Source: Massilia sp. CFBP 13721 (GTDB lineage Bacteria > Pseudomonadota > Gammaproteobacteria > Burkholderiales > Burkholderiaceae_D). From it: 64,000 nucleotides of DNA. The position numbers were made by a program, and so were the translations under genes. Under the pieces are notes generated by a model, which had not been told where the DNA came from, searched no databases, and worked only from the letters and a program-made list of their open reading frames with translations. Shown piece after piece: positions 8,192-17,605 of the stretch. The DNA lies in NCBI RefSeq assembly GCF_014842025.1, contig NZ_JACYUY010000010.1, positions 53,233 to 117,232 of the forward strand, in the 5' to 3' direction. Position 1 is the stretch's first letter. Every line of letters starts with the position of its first letter.

Positions 8192-11100
8192 TTATTCGCG
8201 CACCCGGCGCCAGCCAGCGCGCGAGGCGCCCTCCGAATTGGCGGCCGCCACCTGGGTCGTGATCATGGTGCCGTCGGCATTCGTGGTGATCTGCTTGAGT
8301 TCACCCGACGGCAGGCTGATCACGATCGAGCCGACCGCCGCCGCAGTGTTCGACAGTGCCTGTCCTGCCACCATCATCATCTTGACGCCGTCGGTATCGT
8401 CGGTATCGACCGCCACCAGCGGTTCGCCGGTGCAGACATTGACCTGGTAGACGTTGCTGGTGCCGCCGACTTCGCAGGCCGATGAGCTGCTCGGCATGTT
8501 GGTGACGACGTTGAGCGAACCGGCGACGATCTTCGGGTCGAGGTTGACGCGCTCGCCGGCGTTCTGGTCGAAGTCGATGAACCAGCCGTTCTGGGTCGCG
8601 AGATCGACCTTGACGCCGTTGATCGTATAGATCGACGTCTTTGCAATCCGGCTCAGCTTCTGCTGCGCCATGCTCGAGGTCGCGCGCAGGTCCGGAATCG
8701 TCTGGCCCTTGTCGACCAGGACATAGGCGCTCTGGGTCGCCAGGTTGCCGATGTCTTCGATCGCCAGCAGGCGCCCGGTGCCGAAGGCGACCACGCGCTT
8801 CAGTTCACCCGTCTCGGTCCCGGTAGCGGCGTTGCCGCTCGGACGGCACTGGGTCACGTCGGGGCGCGTCGTCACCGGACGGCTGCTGCCGGCGTCGCCC
8901 ATCTTCAGAAGCTTCGGTGCGCCGCCGGCGGTGAAGTCGAAGCGCCACATGCGGCCCAGGTTGTCGCCGCCGTAGATGTAGGTCACCAGCGGATCGGTGT
9001 TCGGGTTGGCGCTGATCGCCGTGATGCGCGCCAGGCCCGAAGGCGTGGTCGCGGTGACGTCCTTGGTGCCGGTGCCGCTGCCCTCGTACACGCGGCCGGT
9101 GCTGGTCTTCGAGAGCACCGCGCCGGTGGCCACGTCGACCACGTACAGGTAGCCTTCGCCGCTGCCGTTGTCGATCTCGTCGGTGCCCTTGATGTTGTTG
9201 TAGCCCGAGGTCAGGAACACCACCCAGCGCTCGACGCCGCTGCCATCCTTCCAGGTGCCGAACTGCGGATTGCCAAAGGAGAGGCCGATGTCGGCGTCGA
9301 AGTTGACGCCGCTGCACACGGCCGCGTCGGCGCACAGTTCCCACAGCGCCTTGGGCGCGGCCGGGTCGGTGACGTCGAGCGCATAGTAGCCGCGCCCGCC
9401 TGCATTCAGGCCGCCCACCAGCACCGAGCGCCACGCGCCGCCGATCTTCACGTCCGCCACTTCGGGCGAGCCGTCGACCGTGAACTGGTGGCTGCTGGCA
9501 TAGGTGGTGCTGGCCTGCCGGTACAGTTTTTTCATGGTGATGCGCGGCGCATAGGCCCAGAGTTCGTCGCCGTCGGCGGCATCGAACGCATGCAGCATGC
9601 CGTCGTTGGCGCCCACGAACACGGTCGCCTTGCGGCCTGCATTGGCGGTCCTGAAGTCGAGATAGTCCCGGTCCGGGTAGGCCTTGCGCGGGTCGCGCAG
9701 GTAAGCGGGCTTGGACGAGGCGACGTCGCCCAGCACCAGCGGCAAGGGCACCGCTGGGCCGCCCTTGCTGGCGTCGGTCATGGTGTAGGCGCGCAGCAGC
9801 TTGTCGTCAGCGTGCTGCTGCTGGCCGCGCAACCAGTTGACGATGTTGGCGCCGTCGTTGACCTTGGCGCGATCGAGGGCGGTCAGGGTCACGCACTGCG
9901 CCAGCTGCGCGCATTTGTCGTCGAACCAGGCCTGCTCGGCAGCGGTCATCTCGTCGAACTTGAAGTTCTTGAGGACACGCGCGGCCGAATCAAACATCAG
10001 GATGGTGCGGCTATCGGCGGCGGCAGCGACCTTCTTGCCGAGCGTTTTCGACGAGGTCCACTCTGGCTCCGCGTTGACGACGCCGTCGACCGGATTGATC
10101 TTCTTGCCCTGCAGTTCGCCGAACCAGCGCACCGTGGTGAAGGTGGCCGCGAAGATGTCGTTGTCTTCGGCCGAGATGTTCGGGGTCGAGGTCGCGGCCG
10201 CCGCCGCGGCGCCGAGCGTGACCTCGATGTCCGAGAGCGCCTTGCCCAGGCCGTCGATCACCTGCAGCGGATCGGAGGCGCTGAAATACTTGCCATGGCC
10301 GTTGATGGCGGCATGCCACAGGTCGTCCACGCGCGACTGGTAGGCCGCGCTGCCGGAATCGTCGCCGGTGGACGGGTTCGGCCAGATCCAGGGGCCGTTG
10401 TTGTTCCACGGGCAGCCACTGGCGACGCCGGTGATCAGCTTGTGGAAGTCGCTGCCCGACTCGGGTTGTTTGTCGTAGTCCTTGTCATAGGTCATGAGAC
10501 CGTCCACGCCGAGGCCGAGCGCATAGGTGTTCATGTGCAGGCGCGTGTTGCCGCCGGCGCCGGCGGCGACGTTGCCGTTCGGCGCGTCCCAGTTCTCGAG
10601 CGTGGGCCGCAACGAGCTCACCTTGTCGTTCGAGCCGCCGTTGTACCAGTACAGGGCGACGTCGGCCAGCGAATTGGCAGTCTGCGCGCTGGGGTCGACG
10701 CAGCCGGTGGCGCGCGAGCAGAAGCGCGCCACGCTCTCCTTGTTGTCGTTGTTGACCACGTCCGCGGCGGCGGCGCCGTTCCAGTAGCCGTCGGTGGTGA
10801 CGAAGGTGAAGTTCTGCTGGCACGGGAACTGGATCACCTCCTTGCCCGACGCGTAGTTGTACGGCGCGCGGTTCGCATACATCTTGCCAACCGAATGCAG
10901 CGCCTGGCGGATCGGGGTCGAGCTGGTGCCGGTCATCGCGTACAGCGCGCTGTACCAGCTGCTGCGCGCGGCGCCGGTGAACGGCTTCGGTCCGGTCATG
11001 GCGCCTTCGGCGGCGGCCACCGACAGCGCGACGATGCCGACGTTGTAGTTGTCGCCGATCGGCCGGAAGGCCTGGCCGACGGCCGTCTTCATCATCTGGT

Positions 11101-12898
11101 TGCGCGTCTTGTAATAGGCATACCAGTTGGCGAAGTTGGTCATCTCTTCGTCGTAGGTGCAGGTGGCGCCGGCGCAGTCTTCGCGGGCCGCGTCGCGCGG
11201 ATAGCTGTCGCGACTGGCGACGATGTCGGTGCGCACGAAGACCGAGGCGCCGAGCGGCGTCACCGTGGTCGGGATGCCGTTGCTGACCGCGGCCTGGGCG
11301 GTGAAGCTCAGGTAGACACTCTTGCCGTTGGCGTTGTTGGTCAGCGTGCCGAGCGTGATGTTCTGGCCTTCGCGCGACAGGCTGTCGGCGACGAGGCAGA
11401 CCGTATTCTTGGCGGCGTCGGCGCAGGCGAGCGATTCGGTGGTTTTGCCGACATAGGCCCTGACGGCGTTCTTGGTGCCGATCTGGCCGGCGATCGCGGC
11501 CGCCACCGCCTCGGCGTTGATGCCGCGGCCAAATTGCAGTTTGCTGCCGAACAGCTGGGTGCCGCCCAGCGCGACGCCGCCCAGTTCCTGGTTCTTGCCG
11601 CTGTTGTTGTTCGCCGTGCCCGACACGGTGAGGAGCGCCGTCACGTTGGTGGCGCCCGAGACGATCAGGCTGCGGCCGGCGCGGCTGCCGTCGGTCACGA
11701 GATCGCATTGGCTCTTGTTGCTGACACCGGTCGCACAGTTGATCGGCACCACCGCCACCACGTTGTTGGTGTCGAGGGTGATGCCGTAGCTGGAGCAGGC
11801 CGGCACGCCGGCCAGCGTCGGCACGCGCACGCAGGCGGTGTACTGCTCGCCGGTGTTTTTCTTGGCGACGATCGACAGCGCCAGCGCGTTGGCGGCGGCG
11901 GCCTGGCGCGTGGCGGTGTTGGTACCGTCGTTGGCGACGACCTCGCCGTTGGTCAGCACCTGGGTTCCGCTCGGCGTCACGACCTGCACCTGGCTGATGC
12001 GCGTCCTGCTGTCGGAACTCGAGGCGCCGATCGTGATGGTGCCGTAGAAATCGGGATTGCGGGCGGGGTCGGAATAACGCGGGTACTTGTAGTTGCCAAC
12101 GTACTTGGCCTGGCAATTGGTCAACGCGCGGGTGTCGCACCAGCGTACCGGCGCCGCCACCGGATAGCCGCTTGGCGCCGGTGCGCCGACGGCGGTCACC
12201 TTGCAGTTGGTGAGCGTGGCGTTGGTGCAGTATTCGGCGACGTTGATCGTGTAGTAATACGGATTGGCGAAGAAGTACTGGGCCGCGGTGTGGGTGGCGT
12301 CCGGATAGGCGTAGCCGGCCGTGTTATAGCCGCAGTTGTTGCTGCTGTCGCACCAGCGCAGGTCGGGGAAGCCGGCCACTAGATTGGTCGCGACGACGGC
12401 GTTGCCGAGCAGGTCGACCCGGTCGACGTTGAAAGCGTCGGTCGGCACCCATTTCCATTCCAGCGTCTCGGCGCTCGTCATCGACTTGAACGGATTGCCG
12501 GCGGCGTCGACCGGCGGCAGGTAGCGCACCTTCGGGTTGTAATACTGCTTGTTGAAATCGGCGCTGGCGAAGGGCGGGTCGCCGATGCGGCAGCCGCGCG
12601 AACTGGCCATCGTGTCCTTGGCGCGGCAGCTGGTGGTGTCGTCGACGTAGTCGGGCGTAAAGGCGCTCTTCATCGAGCCCGAGTTATCGTACAGGAGCAT
12701 CAGGTTCGGCTTGACCGTGCCGGTGCCAGTGATGTTCAGCAGCGGCAGCGTGGCGATCGCGGTCGGGGCGGCCTGCGCGCCGGGGACCAGAAGCAGGGAA
12801 AAAAGCGGGGAAAGTAGCGGGGAAATAAGCAGCGGCGCAATGGCGGCGAGCACTCGGTTCATCATGCGTGTTTTCATTTTCATTGTGCGGGACGCCAT
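8192..12898 (-). CDS. pilY1: Type IV pilus tip protein PilY1
   Basis: A 1568-residue secreted protein that caps or primes type IV pili and takes part in adhesion and surface sensing. The signal peptide ends near residue 43 (PGAQA). A von Willebrand A-like domain starts with MIDAS motif DNSGS at about 71-75. The C-terminal PilY1 beta-propeller covers about residues 1030-1500 (FVGANDGMLHAFDAADGDE, DIGLSFGNPQFGTW, YGGDNLGRMWRFDF). The start ATG overlaps the pilX stop as TGATG, implying translational coupling. The middle region (about 200-700) is rich in Thr, Ala and Asn and looks repetitive; it is the most variable part of such proteins. It is last in the operon, directly before a strong terminator. 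Confidence 0.93.
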   Translation of the reverse strand: MASRTMKMKTRMMNRVLAAIAPLLISPLLSPLFSLLLVPGAQAAPTAIATLPLLNITGTGTVKPNLMLLYDNSGSMKSAFTPDYVDDTTSCRAKDTMASSRGCRIGDPPFASADFNKQYYNPKVRYLPPVDAAGNPFKSMTSAETLEWKWVPTDAFNVDRVDLLGNAVVATNLVAGFPDLRWCDSSNNCGYNTAGYAYPDATHTAAQYFFANPYYYTINVAEYCTNATLTNCKVTAVGAPAPSGYPVAAPVRWCDTRALTNCQAKYVGNYKYPRYSDPARNPDFYGTITIGASSSDSRTRISQVQVVTPSGTQVLTNGEVVANDGTNTATRQAAAANALALSIVAKKNTGEQYTACVRVPTLAGVPACSSYGITLDTNNVVAVVPINCATGVSNKSQCDLVTDGSRAGRSLIVSGATNVTALLTVSGTANNNSGKNQELGGVALGGTQLFGSKLQFGRGINAEAVAAAIAGQIGTKNAVRAYVGKTTESLACADAAKNTVCLVADSLSREGQNITLGTLTNNANGKSVYLSFTAQAAVSNGIPTTVTPLGASVFVRTDIVASRDSYPRDAAREDCAGATCTYDEEMTNFANWYAYYKTRNQMMKTAVGQAFRPIGDNYNVGIVALSVAAAEGAMTGPKPFTGAARSSWYSALYAMTGTSSTPIRQALHSVGKMYANRAPYNYASGKEVIQFPCQQNFTFVTTDGYWNGAAAADVVNNDNKESVARFCSRATGCVDPSAQTANSLADVALYWYNGGSNDKVSSLRPTLENWDAPNGNVAAGAGGNTRLHMNTYALGLGVDGLMTYDKDYDKQPESGSDFHKLITGVASGCPWNNNGPWIWPNPSTGDDSGSAAYQSRVDDLWHAAINGHGKYFSASDPLQVIDGLGKALSDIEVTLGAAAAAATSTPNISAEDNDIFAATFTTVRWFGELQGKKINPVDGVVNAEPEWTSSKTLGKKVAAAADSRTILMFDSAARVLKNFKFDEMTAAEQAWFDDKCAQLAQCVTLTALDRAKVNDGANIVNWLRGQQQHADDKLLRAYTMTDASKGGPAVPLPLVLGDVASSKPAYLRDPRKAYPDRDYLDFRTANAGRKATVFVGANDGMLHAFDAADGDELWAYAPRITMKKLYRQASTTYASSHQFTVDGSPEVADVKIGGAWRSVLVGGLNAGGRGYYALDVTDPAAPKALWELCADAAVCSGVNFDADIGLSFGNPQFGTWKDGSGVERWVVFLTSGYNNIKGTDEIDNGSGEGYLYVVDVATGAVLSKTSTGRVYEGSGTGTKDVTATTPSGLARITAISANPNTDPLVTYIYGGDNLGRMWRFDFTAGGAPKLLKMGDAGSSRPVTTRPDVTQCRPSGNAATGTETGELKRVVAFGTGRLLAIEDIGNLATQSAYVLVDKGQTIPDLRATSSMAQQKLSRIAKTSIYTINGVKVDLATQNGWFIDFDQNAGERVNLDPKIVAGSLNVVTNMPSSSSACEVGGTSNVYQVNVCTGEPLVAVDTDDTDGVKMMMVAGQALSNTAAAVGSIVISLPSGELKQITTNADGTMITTQVAAANSEGASRAGWRRVRE

Positions 12899-13503
12899 CA
12901 GGCGCCGATCTGCACCACCAGCTGGTTGACGACATTGCCACCGCGCGCGCCGGCGACGCGGGCGGTGACGACGTAATGCACTTTCGGGATCGCCGCGAAG
13001 CGCGGCGCGTCCATGGCCAGGCTCTCGCCGGCCTTGACCGACGAGCCCATGGCCGACGGATTGTCCGAGGTCTGGACGCAGGCGTTGTCCTTGTGGTCGT
13101 ACGGCAGGTTGCGCGAGCACATGCGGTGGATCACGTACTCGATGCGCTGGTTGTTGACCGTGACCACGCGCCCGCCTTCCCAGAACGCGTCCGAGCGCGT
13201 GCTCTGCCCGGCGATCAGGAAGGAAACGTAGCCGTTGGCGGAAGAGTCGCTGTTGAGCAGGGCGCGGTTGCTCTTCGCGGTATCGCTCAGCCACTGGAAG
13301 CCCTGGTGCAGGCCGGCGTCGACCGCCCTGCCCTGGGCCGAATCGTAGGCCAGGTTGGCGGCCGTGAGCGTGGTCGAATTGCTCGACTTGAGCAGGTAGA
13401 TGCTGGAGACGAGCATCACCAGCAGGATGATCAGCACCACGGGCAGCGCGATGCCGCGCTGGGCGCGGCGCGCCGTCGTCGATCGGTTCAGGACTCGGTT
13501 CAT
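12898..13503 (-). CDS. pilX: Type IV pilus minor pilin-like PilX
   Basis: A 201-residue pseudopilin. The basic leader ends in RRAQRG and is followed by the hydrophobic helix IALPVVLIILLVMLVSSIYL. The residue at mature position 5 is not Glu, as expected for the PilX/GspK-like tip pilins. I chose ATG at 13503 because it sits one base after the pilW stop (TGACATG). An earlier in-frame codon at 13524 would overlap pilW. In known systems PilX works with PilV, PilW and PilY1 in the priming complex. Confidence 0.88.
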   Translation of the reverse strand: MNRVLNRSTTARRAQRGIALPVVLIILLVMLVSSIYLLKSSNSTTLTAANLAYDSAQGRAVDAGLHQGFQWLSDTAKSNRALLNSDSSANGYVSFLIAGQSTRSDAFWEGGRVVTVNNQRIEYVIHRMCSRNLPYDHKDNACVQTSDNPSAMGSSVKAGESLAMDAPRFAAIPKVHYVVTARVAGARGGNVVNQLVVQIGA

Positions 13504-13504
13504 G

Positions 13505-14665
13505 TCACGGTCTCCACAACGCATTCTTCAGCGGCACGATGGTTTCGAACACGCGGTAGCGGTAGCAGCGCCAGCCCTCGCTGTCGCCCTCGCCGGCCAC
13601 GGCCACGTCGACCTTGATCGGCACGGGCGTGACGTCGAAGGGCTCGGCGCTGGCGAACACGGTCGGCAGTACGGCGGTGGCGCCGCAGGCGCCGGCCGCG
13701 TTCGGCCGTTCGCGTGTCTTGCTGCGCGCGACCACGGCAATGCGCAGCGCGGCCATGTGTTCGTAGTCGCCGGCGCCGCCGACCTCGCCGTCGCCGTCGG
13801 CATCGATCATCGTCGCCGACCATTTGCCGACCCGCAGGCCATCCTTGGGCGCGAAGGCGCCGCCGGTACGCGTGTCGAAGCCGTACTGCGCCTTGATCGA
13901 GACGATGTTGTCGGCCACCGTCGCCGGCGCGGCGGCGGCGCCGGCCATGTCGGTCGCGCGCAGCCGCAGGAAGCCGTTGGCGACCGACCAGGTATGCAGC
14001 GACAGCCCGGCCGCCGGACCCAGGTTGAAGACGCGCGTGGTGCCGCCACTGAAGTTGCGGCCCAGCGAACCGGTGGCGTAGCGCAAGCCCGAACCGCCGG
14101 CCACCGACAGTTTCGCCTTGGTGCCGGGCGCTTCCGACACCTGCGTCAGCGCGCACTTGCCGACCCTGTCCTCGGGCGCCACCACGACCACGTCGCCATT
14201 CGCGAAGCCGTACGCTTGCCGGTCGAGGTCGAGGTTGGTGCCGCCGATGTAGTTGGTGATCATGCGTACGGTGCCGGTGCCGCTGAGCGAACTGCCGGAA
14301 TACAGGCTGATGCGGTCGGAGCCGGTGCCGCCGGACTCGATGATGGCGGCGGCAAGCGGCTTGACCGTGGCGGCGCCGCGCGGCGCGTCGGCCAGCACGA
14401 AGCCCTCGTTGTCGACGAACCGGGTATCGCAGCCGAGCAGGATCGGGTCGTTCAGGCCGAAGCCCGCCTGCTGGGCGTCGCCGCTGATCGAGAACATCGC
14501 CAGCATCCCGTTCTGCATCGAGTCCGAGCTGCCCAGGGCCGCCGACTTGGCCTGCTCGGACCCGGTAACCAGGCGCGTGGCAAAGCCCAGCGCCAGCAGG
14601 CCGATGACCAGGCTGACCAGCAGTTCGACGACCGAAAAGCCGCCGGTGCGCGGATTGGTTCGCAT
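13505..14665 (-). CDS. pilW: Type IV pilus minor pilin PilW
   Basis: A 386-residue prepilin-like protein with leader MRTNPRTGG and mature start FSVVELLVSLVIGLLALGF, with Glu at +5 as needed for assembly. The long globular C-terminal part and its position between pilV and pilX mark it as PilW. The pilV stop is only 10 bp upstream, and pilX begins one base after its stop. Confidence 0.9.
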   Translation of the reverse strand: MRTNPRTGGFSVVELLVSLVIGLLALGFATRLVTGSEQAKSAALGSSDSMQNGMLAMFSISGDAQQAGFGLNDPILLGCDTRFVDNEGFVLADAPRGAATVKPLAAAIIESGGTGSDRISLYSGSSLSGTGTVRMITNYIGGTNLDLDRQAYGFANGDVVVVAPEDRVGKCALTQVSEAPGTKAKLSVAGGSGLRYATGSLGRNFSGGTTRVFNLGPAAGLSLHTWSVANGFLRLRATDMAGAAAAPATVADNIVSIKAQYGFDTRTGGAFAPKDGLRVGKWSATMIDADGDGEVGGAGDYEHMAALRIAVVARSKTRERPNAAGACGATAVLPTVFASAEPFDVTPVPIKVDVAVAGEGDSEGWRCYRYRVFETIVPLKNALWRP

Positions 14666-14675
14666 GCGCCCTCTC

Positions 14676-15101
14676 CTAGATCCAGGCGCGCACGGCGTGG
14701 CGGTTGGCCGGCGCGTCGGCCTTGCGTTGCCAGCCGATCGTGATCGCCACCAGGCTGGGCGCGCCGGCGCCGCTGCCGGCGCTGACGGTCACGCTGACGG
14801 TCGCGCCGGGAATGTTCTTGCGGGTCGCGCTGTACCACGGCGCCAGGCGCTCGCCCGGCTGGCCGCCGGCGGCCAGCACATAATCGTTCAGGTGGCCGGC
14901 GTCGGTCGTCATCACGCCGATCAGGCGCTCGGCGGCGATGGTTGCTTCGGAGCGCATGCCGGCATCGGACAGGGCCGAGTAGGCGCGCGCCTGCAGGCCG
15001 ATGGTGCCGAGCAGGCCGATCGCTAGCAGCACGGCGGCGAGCAGGGCTTCGAGCAGGGCGACGCCCTGCTGGTGATGAGGCAGATGGCGTGACGGGATCA
15101 T
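14676..15101 (-). CDS. pilV: Type IV pilus modification/minor pilin PilV
   Basis: A 141-residue prepilin-like protein. The leader MIPSRHLPHHQQG is followed by VALLEALLAAVLLAIGLLG, with Glu at +5. The ATG at 15101 overlaps the stop of the preceding gene as ATGA. A GTG at 15110 would only extend the leader. It lies in the order fimT-pilV-pilW-pilX-pilY1 known from other proteobacteria. Confidence 0.9.
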   Translation of the reverse strand: MIPSRHLPHHQQGVALLEALLAAVLLAIGLLGTIGLQARAYSALSDAGMRSEATIAAERLIGVMTTDAGHLNDYVLAAGGQPGERLAPWYSATRKNIPGATVSVTVSAGSGAGAPSLVAITIGWQRKADAPANRHAVRAWI

Positions 15102-15727
15102 GGTGGGCACCTTTGAGGATCGGTAACGGCGACGCCGGGCTTGCAGCGGGTGGCGATGCCAGCCAGCGTCAGCACCAGCGCGGAGGCCGGCGCCTGGCCA
15201 GCCATCTTCGTGGTCGGTTGCAGGTCGATGCGTTGCAGGCGCGGGCCGATGGCCGGATTGACCCAGCCGAGCGGCGTGAAATACACGGCGCGGGCATTCT
15301 CCGCGCCGGTCGATATCGCCAGTTCGCCGCTGGGGGGCAGCGCGTCGGCCACGCGCACCACCGACCTGAAACCGACAGTGGCGCCTTCGGGGTCGGCGCC
15401 GGCGGCGGCGAGCGGCGTGGACCAGTTGCTGCTGCTGTCATTGCACGGCGTCTCCGGGCTCGGGAAGCAGACGTCGACGCGCCAGTCGAACTGGCCGTTG
15501 CCCGCATTCTTGCTCAGCACCAGCCGGCTGGCGCCGTTGTGGGTCAGCGCCTGGTTGCGCGCCAGCGTGAAGCCTTCGGCATAGAACTGGCCGGCGGCGG
15601 CGACCTTGCCGGCGTAGATCCAGGCGTTCATGCGCGGCATGCCGATCGACAGCACGATGGCGAGGATGGCCAGCGCGATCATGGCTTCGATCAGGGTGAA
15701 GCCGCGGGTGGGGCCGCAGTGCCTCAT
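15098..15727 (-). CDS. fimT: FimT/GspH-like minor pseudopilin
   Basis: A 209-residue prepilin-like protein. The cleavage site follows MRHCGPTRG and the mature helix is FTLIEAMIALAILAIVLSIG. The C-terminal domain fits the GspH/FimT family, with the early RNQALTHNG segment (residue order FTLARNQALTHNGASRLVL) typical of it. The start overlaps the pilE stop as ATGA, and its own stop overlaps the pilV start, so expression is likely coupled on both sides. It could also be called FimU by position. Confidence 0.87.
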   Translation of the reverse strand: MRHCGPTRGFTLIEAMIALAILAIVLSIGMPRMNAWIYAGKVAAAGQFYAEGFTLARNQALTHNGASRLVLSKNAGNGQFDWRVDVCFPSPETPCNDSSSNWSTPLAAAGADPEGATVGFRSVVRVADALPPSGELAISTGAENARAVYFTPLGWVNPAIGPRLQRIDLQPTTKMAGQAPASALVLTLAGIATRCKPGVAVTDPQRCPP

Positions 15728-16137
15728 TGACTACACTTCCCGCTCTTGTCGCGCACCCAGCAGGTGGCGTTCGCGGTCCAGCCGGTTGGCACCTTGGTCG
15801 TGGCGCGCTGGCCGTTCTGGTCGATCGTGAAGACGAAGTTGCTGGTGACATTCTTGCCGGTGGCGGTGATCAGGTAGGCGGTCTCGCTGGCGCTGGCCAC
15901 GGCAAAGGTGAAGTTCTCGGTATTGGCCGGCAGCCGATTGAAGTCGACGTAGGAATTCGTGTTCGACCAGTGCTGTTCCGCCTGCGGCTGCACGCCTGCA
16001 AGGCCGGCATAGGCATCGGTCAGGCGCGCGCGCAGCACATAGCTGCCGTATTGCGGCACCGCGATCGCGGACAGGATGCCGATGATCGCGACCGTGATCA
16101 TGAGTTCGATGAGCGTGAAGCCAGCCTGAGGTTTCAT
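15724..16137 (-). CDS. pilE: Type IV minor pilin PilE
   Basis: A 137-residue type IVa pilin-like protein. The leader MKPQAG is followed by FTLIELMITVAIIGILSAIA, the classic N-terminal helix. Two Cys residues near the C-terminus (ATCWVRDKSGKC) would form the D-loop disulphide. The ATG at 16137 gives the normal 6-residue leader; an upstream ATG at 16161 adds 8 residues. It is first in the operon, whereas in Pseudomonas pilE comes last. The operon promoter must lie in the 147 bp before it, but I could not pick it with confidence. Confidence 0.88.
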   Translation of the reverse strand: MKPQAGFTLIELMITVAIIGILSAIAVPQYGSYVLRARLTDAYAGLAGVQPQAEQHWSNTNSYVDFNRLPANTENFTFAVASASETAYLITATGKNVTSNFVFTIDQNGQRATTKVPTGWTANATCWVRDKSGKCSQ

Positions 16138-16284
16138 GTCGGTTCCGAAGGTGAAGGGCACGTAGGAAATCGCCGCGCCGGAAAGAATAGTTGCCGTGGA
16201 GAATAATACCGACCGAAGCTTGCATTACCCTGAGGAAATGCTGACGGGAAGCTGACAACCAGATGCTACCGGGTGATTTGTGTC

Positions 16285-17604
16285 TCAGGGAAATGCAATT
16301 GTGAATACTGCGCCGCCGCCGGGCGCGTCGGCAAGGCTCAGTTCGGCGCCATGCAGATTGGCGATGTCACGCACGATCGCCAGGCCCAGGCCGCTGCCAT
16401 GCGTGCCTTCGTCAAGGCGCACGAAGCGCTCGAAGACCTGCTCGCGCAGGTGCGCCGGGATGCCGGGGCCGTTGTCTTCGACGCGCAGCATGCTGCCGCC
16501 TTCGGCCAGCCCGGCGCACCCGACGGTGACGCGTCCGCCGTGCGGGGTATAGCGCAAGGCGTTGTCGACCAGGTTGTCGACCAGGTCGCGCAGCAGGAAG
16601 CGGTCGCCCTGCACGGGCGCCTCCCCGAGTTCGAAACCGAGATCGATGTCGCGCTGCGCCGCCTGCTCGACGAAATGCTGGACGCTGCCCGCCACCAGCT
16701 CGGCCAGGTCGAGCGGCGCCAGGCGGGCGCGCGCAAACCGGTTCGGTTCGGCGCGCTCGAGCGAAAGCAGCTGGTTGGTCTGGCGGATCATGCGCTCGTT
16801 CGCGCCCAGCATCAATTCGACCGAACGGCGGGTATCGGGATCGTGCGCGTGGCGCGCCGCCAGCCATTCCAGTTGCAGGCGCAACCCGGCCAGCGGCGTG
16901 CGCAGCTGGTGCGCGACGTTCGCGCGGAACTCGTCCTGGGCACGGGCGCCGGCATCGATGCGGCCCAGCAAGGCGTTGAAGGCGTCGACCACCGGCACCA
17001 GTTCGCGTGCCATGCCGTCGTCGTCGAGCGGCGCCAGGTCGCCGCTGCCGCGCGCATCGAGACGGGCGCGCAGGCGCGCCAGCGGCGCCAGGCCATTGCC
17101 GACCGAAAACCAGACCAGCCCGACCAGCGCCAGGCTGAACAGCACTTCGAGCAGCACCAGCGAGCGCACGATGGCGGCTTGCACCCCCTGGCGCGCGCGC
17201 GTGGTGCGCGCCAAGCTGAGGTGCTGACCGTTCGATCCGGGCACCACGGCCACCGCCACGCGGACCGGCTCGCCGTCCAGCTGCACATCGTGCATGCCTG
17301 GGCGCCGCCGTCCTTCCAGCTGGGCCGTGCCGGCCAGCAGCTTGCCGCGACCATCGTGCAGGGCGGCCCAGCTGGCCTCGCCCGCGCCGCTGTCGGCAAG
17401 GGCGTTCGCCAGCACGGGTGCGCCGCCGACACGGACACGGGCGGCCAACGCGGCGGCGTCGCCCTGCAAGCCCTCGTCGAAGGCAAGCTGGGCCGGGGTC
17501 CAGGCCAGCAGGTAAGTCAGTGCGGCCGCGCCCAGGTTGACGACCAGGATCGGGCCGACCAGCCACTTGAGCAGGCGGATGCGGATGCTGGAAATACTGC
17601 TCAT
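16285..17604 (-). CDS. Sensor histidine kinase, TctE/QseC type
   Basis: A 439-residue membrane kinase and partner of the OmpR-type regulator just upstream. TM1 is about residues 13-35 and TM2 about 147-168, enclosing a periplasmic sensor of the kind found in TctE-like kinases. The phospho-acceptor His is in VAHQLRTPLAGL. The ATP-binding region shows the N box (DNLVDNALRYTPHGG), G1 (VEDNGPGIP) and G2 (GSGLGLAIV). It starts one base after the regulator's stop. The signal is unknown; tricarboxylate sensing is only an analogy to TctE. Confidence 0.92.
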   Translation of the reverse strand: MSSISSIRIRLLKWLVGPILVVNLGAAALTYLLAWTPAQLAFDEGLQGDAAALAARVRVGGAPVLANALADSGAGEASWAALHDGRGKLLAGTAQLEGRRRPGMHDVQLDGEPVRVAVAVVPGSNGQHLSLARTTRARQGVQAAIVRSLVLLEVLFSLALVGLVWFSVGNGLAPLARLRARLDARGSGDLAPLDDDGMARELVPVVDAFNALLGRIDAGARAQDEFRANVAHQLRTPLAGLRLQLEWLAARHAHDPDTRRSVELMLGANERMIRQTNQLLSLERAEPNRFARARLAPLDLAELVAGSVQHFVEQAAQRDIDLGFELGEAPVQGDRFLLRDLVDNLVDNALRYTPHGGRVTVGCAGLAEGGSMLRVEDNGPGIPAHLREQVFERFVRLDEGTHGSGLGLAIVRDIANLHGAELSLADAPGGGAVFTIAFP

Positions 17605-17605
17605 C

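Noticed and set aside
9488..12382. 964-codon plus-strand open frame antisense to pilY1
   Set aside because: Val/Gly/Arg/His-rich without domains; pilY1 on the other strand has a signal peptide, a MIDAS motif and a propeller.
12899..13294. N-terminal extension of pilY1 of 132 codons
   Set aside because: It overlaps pilX in another frame and would hide the signal peptide. The TGATG junction gives the natural start.
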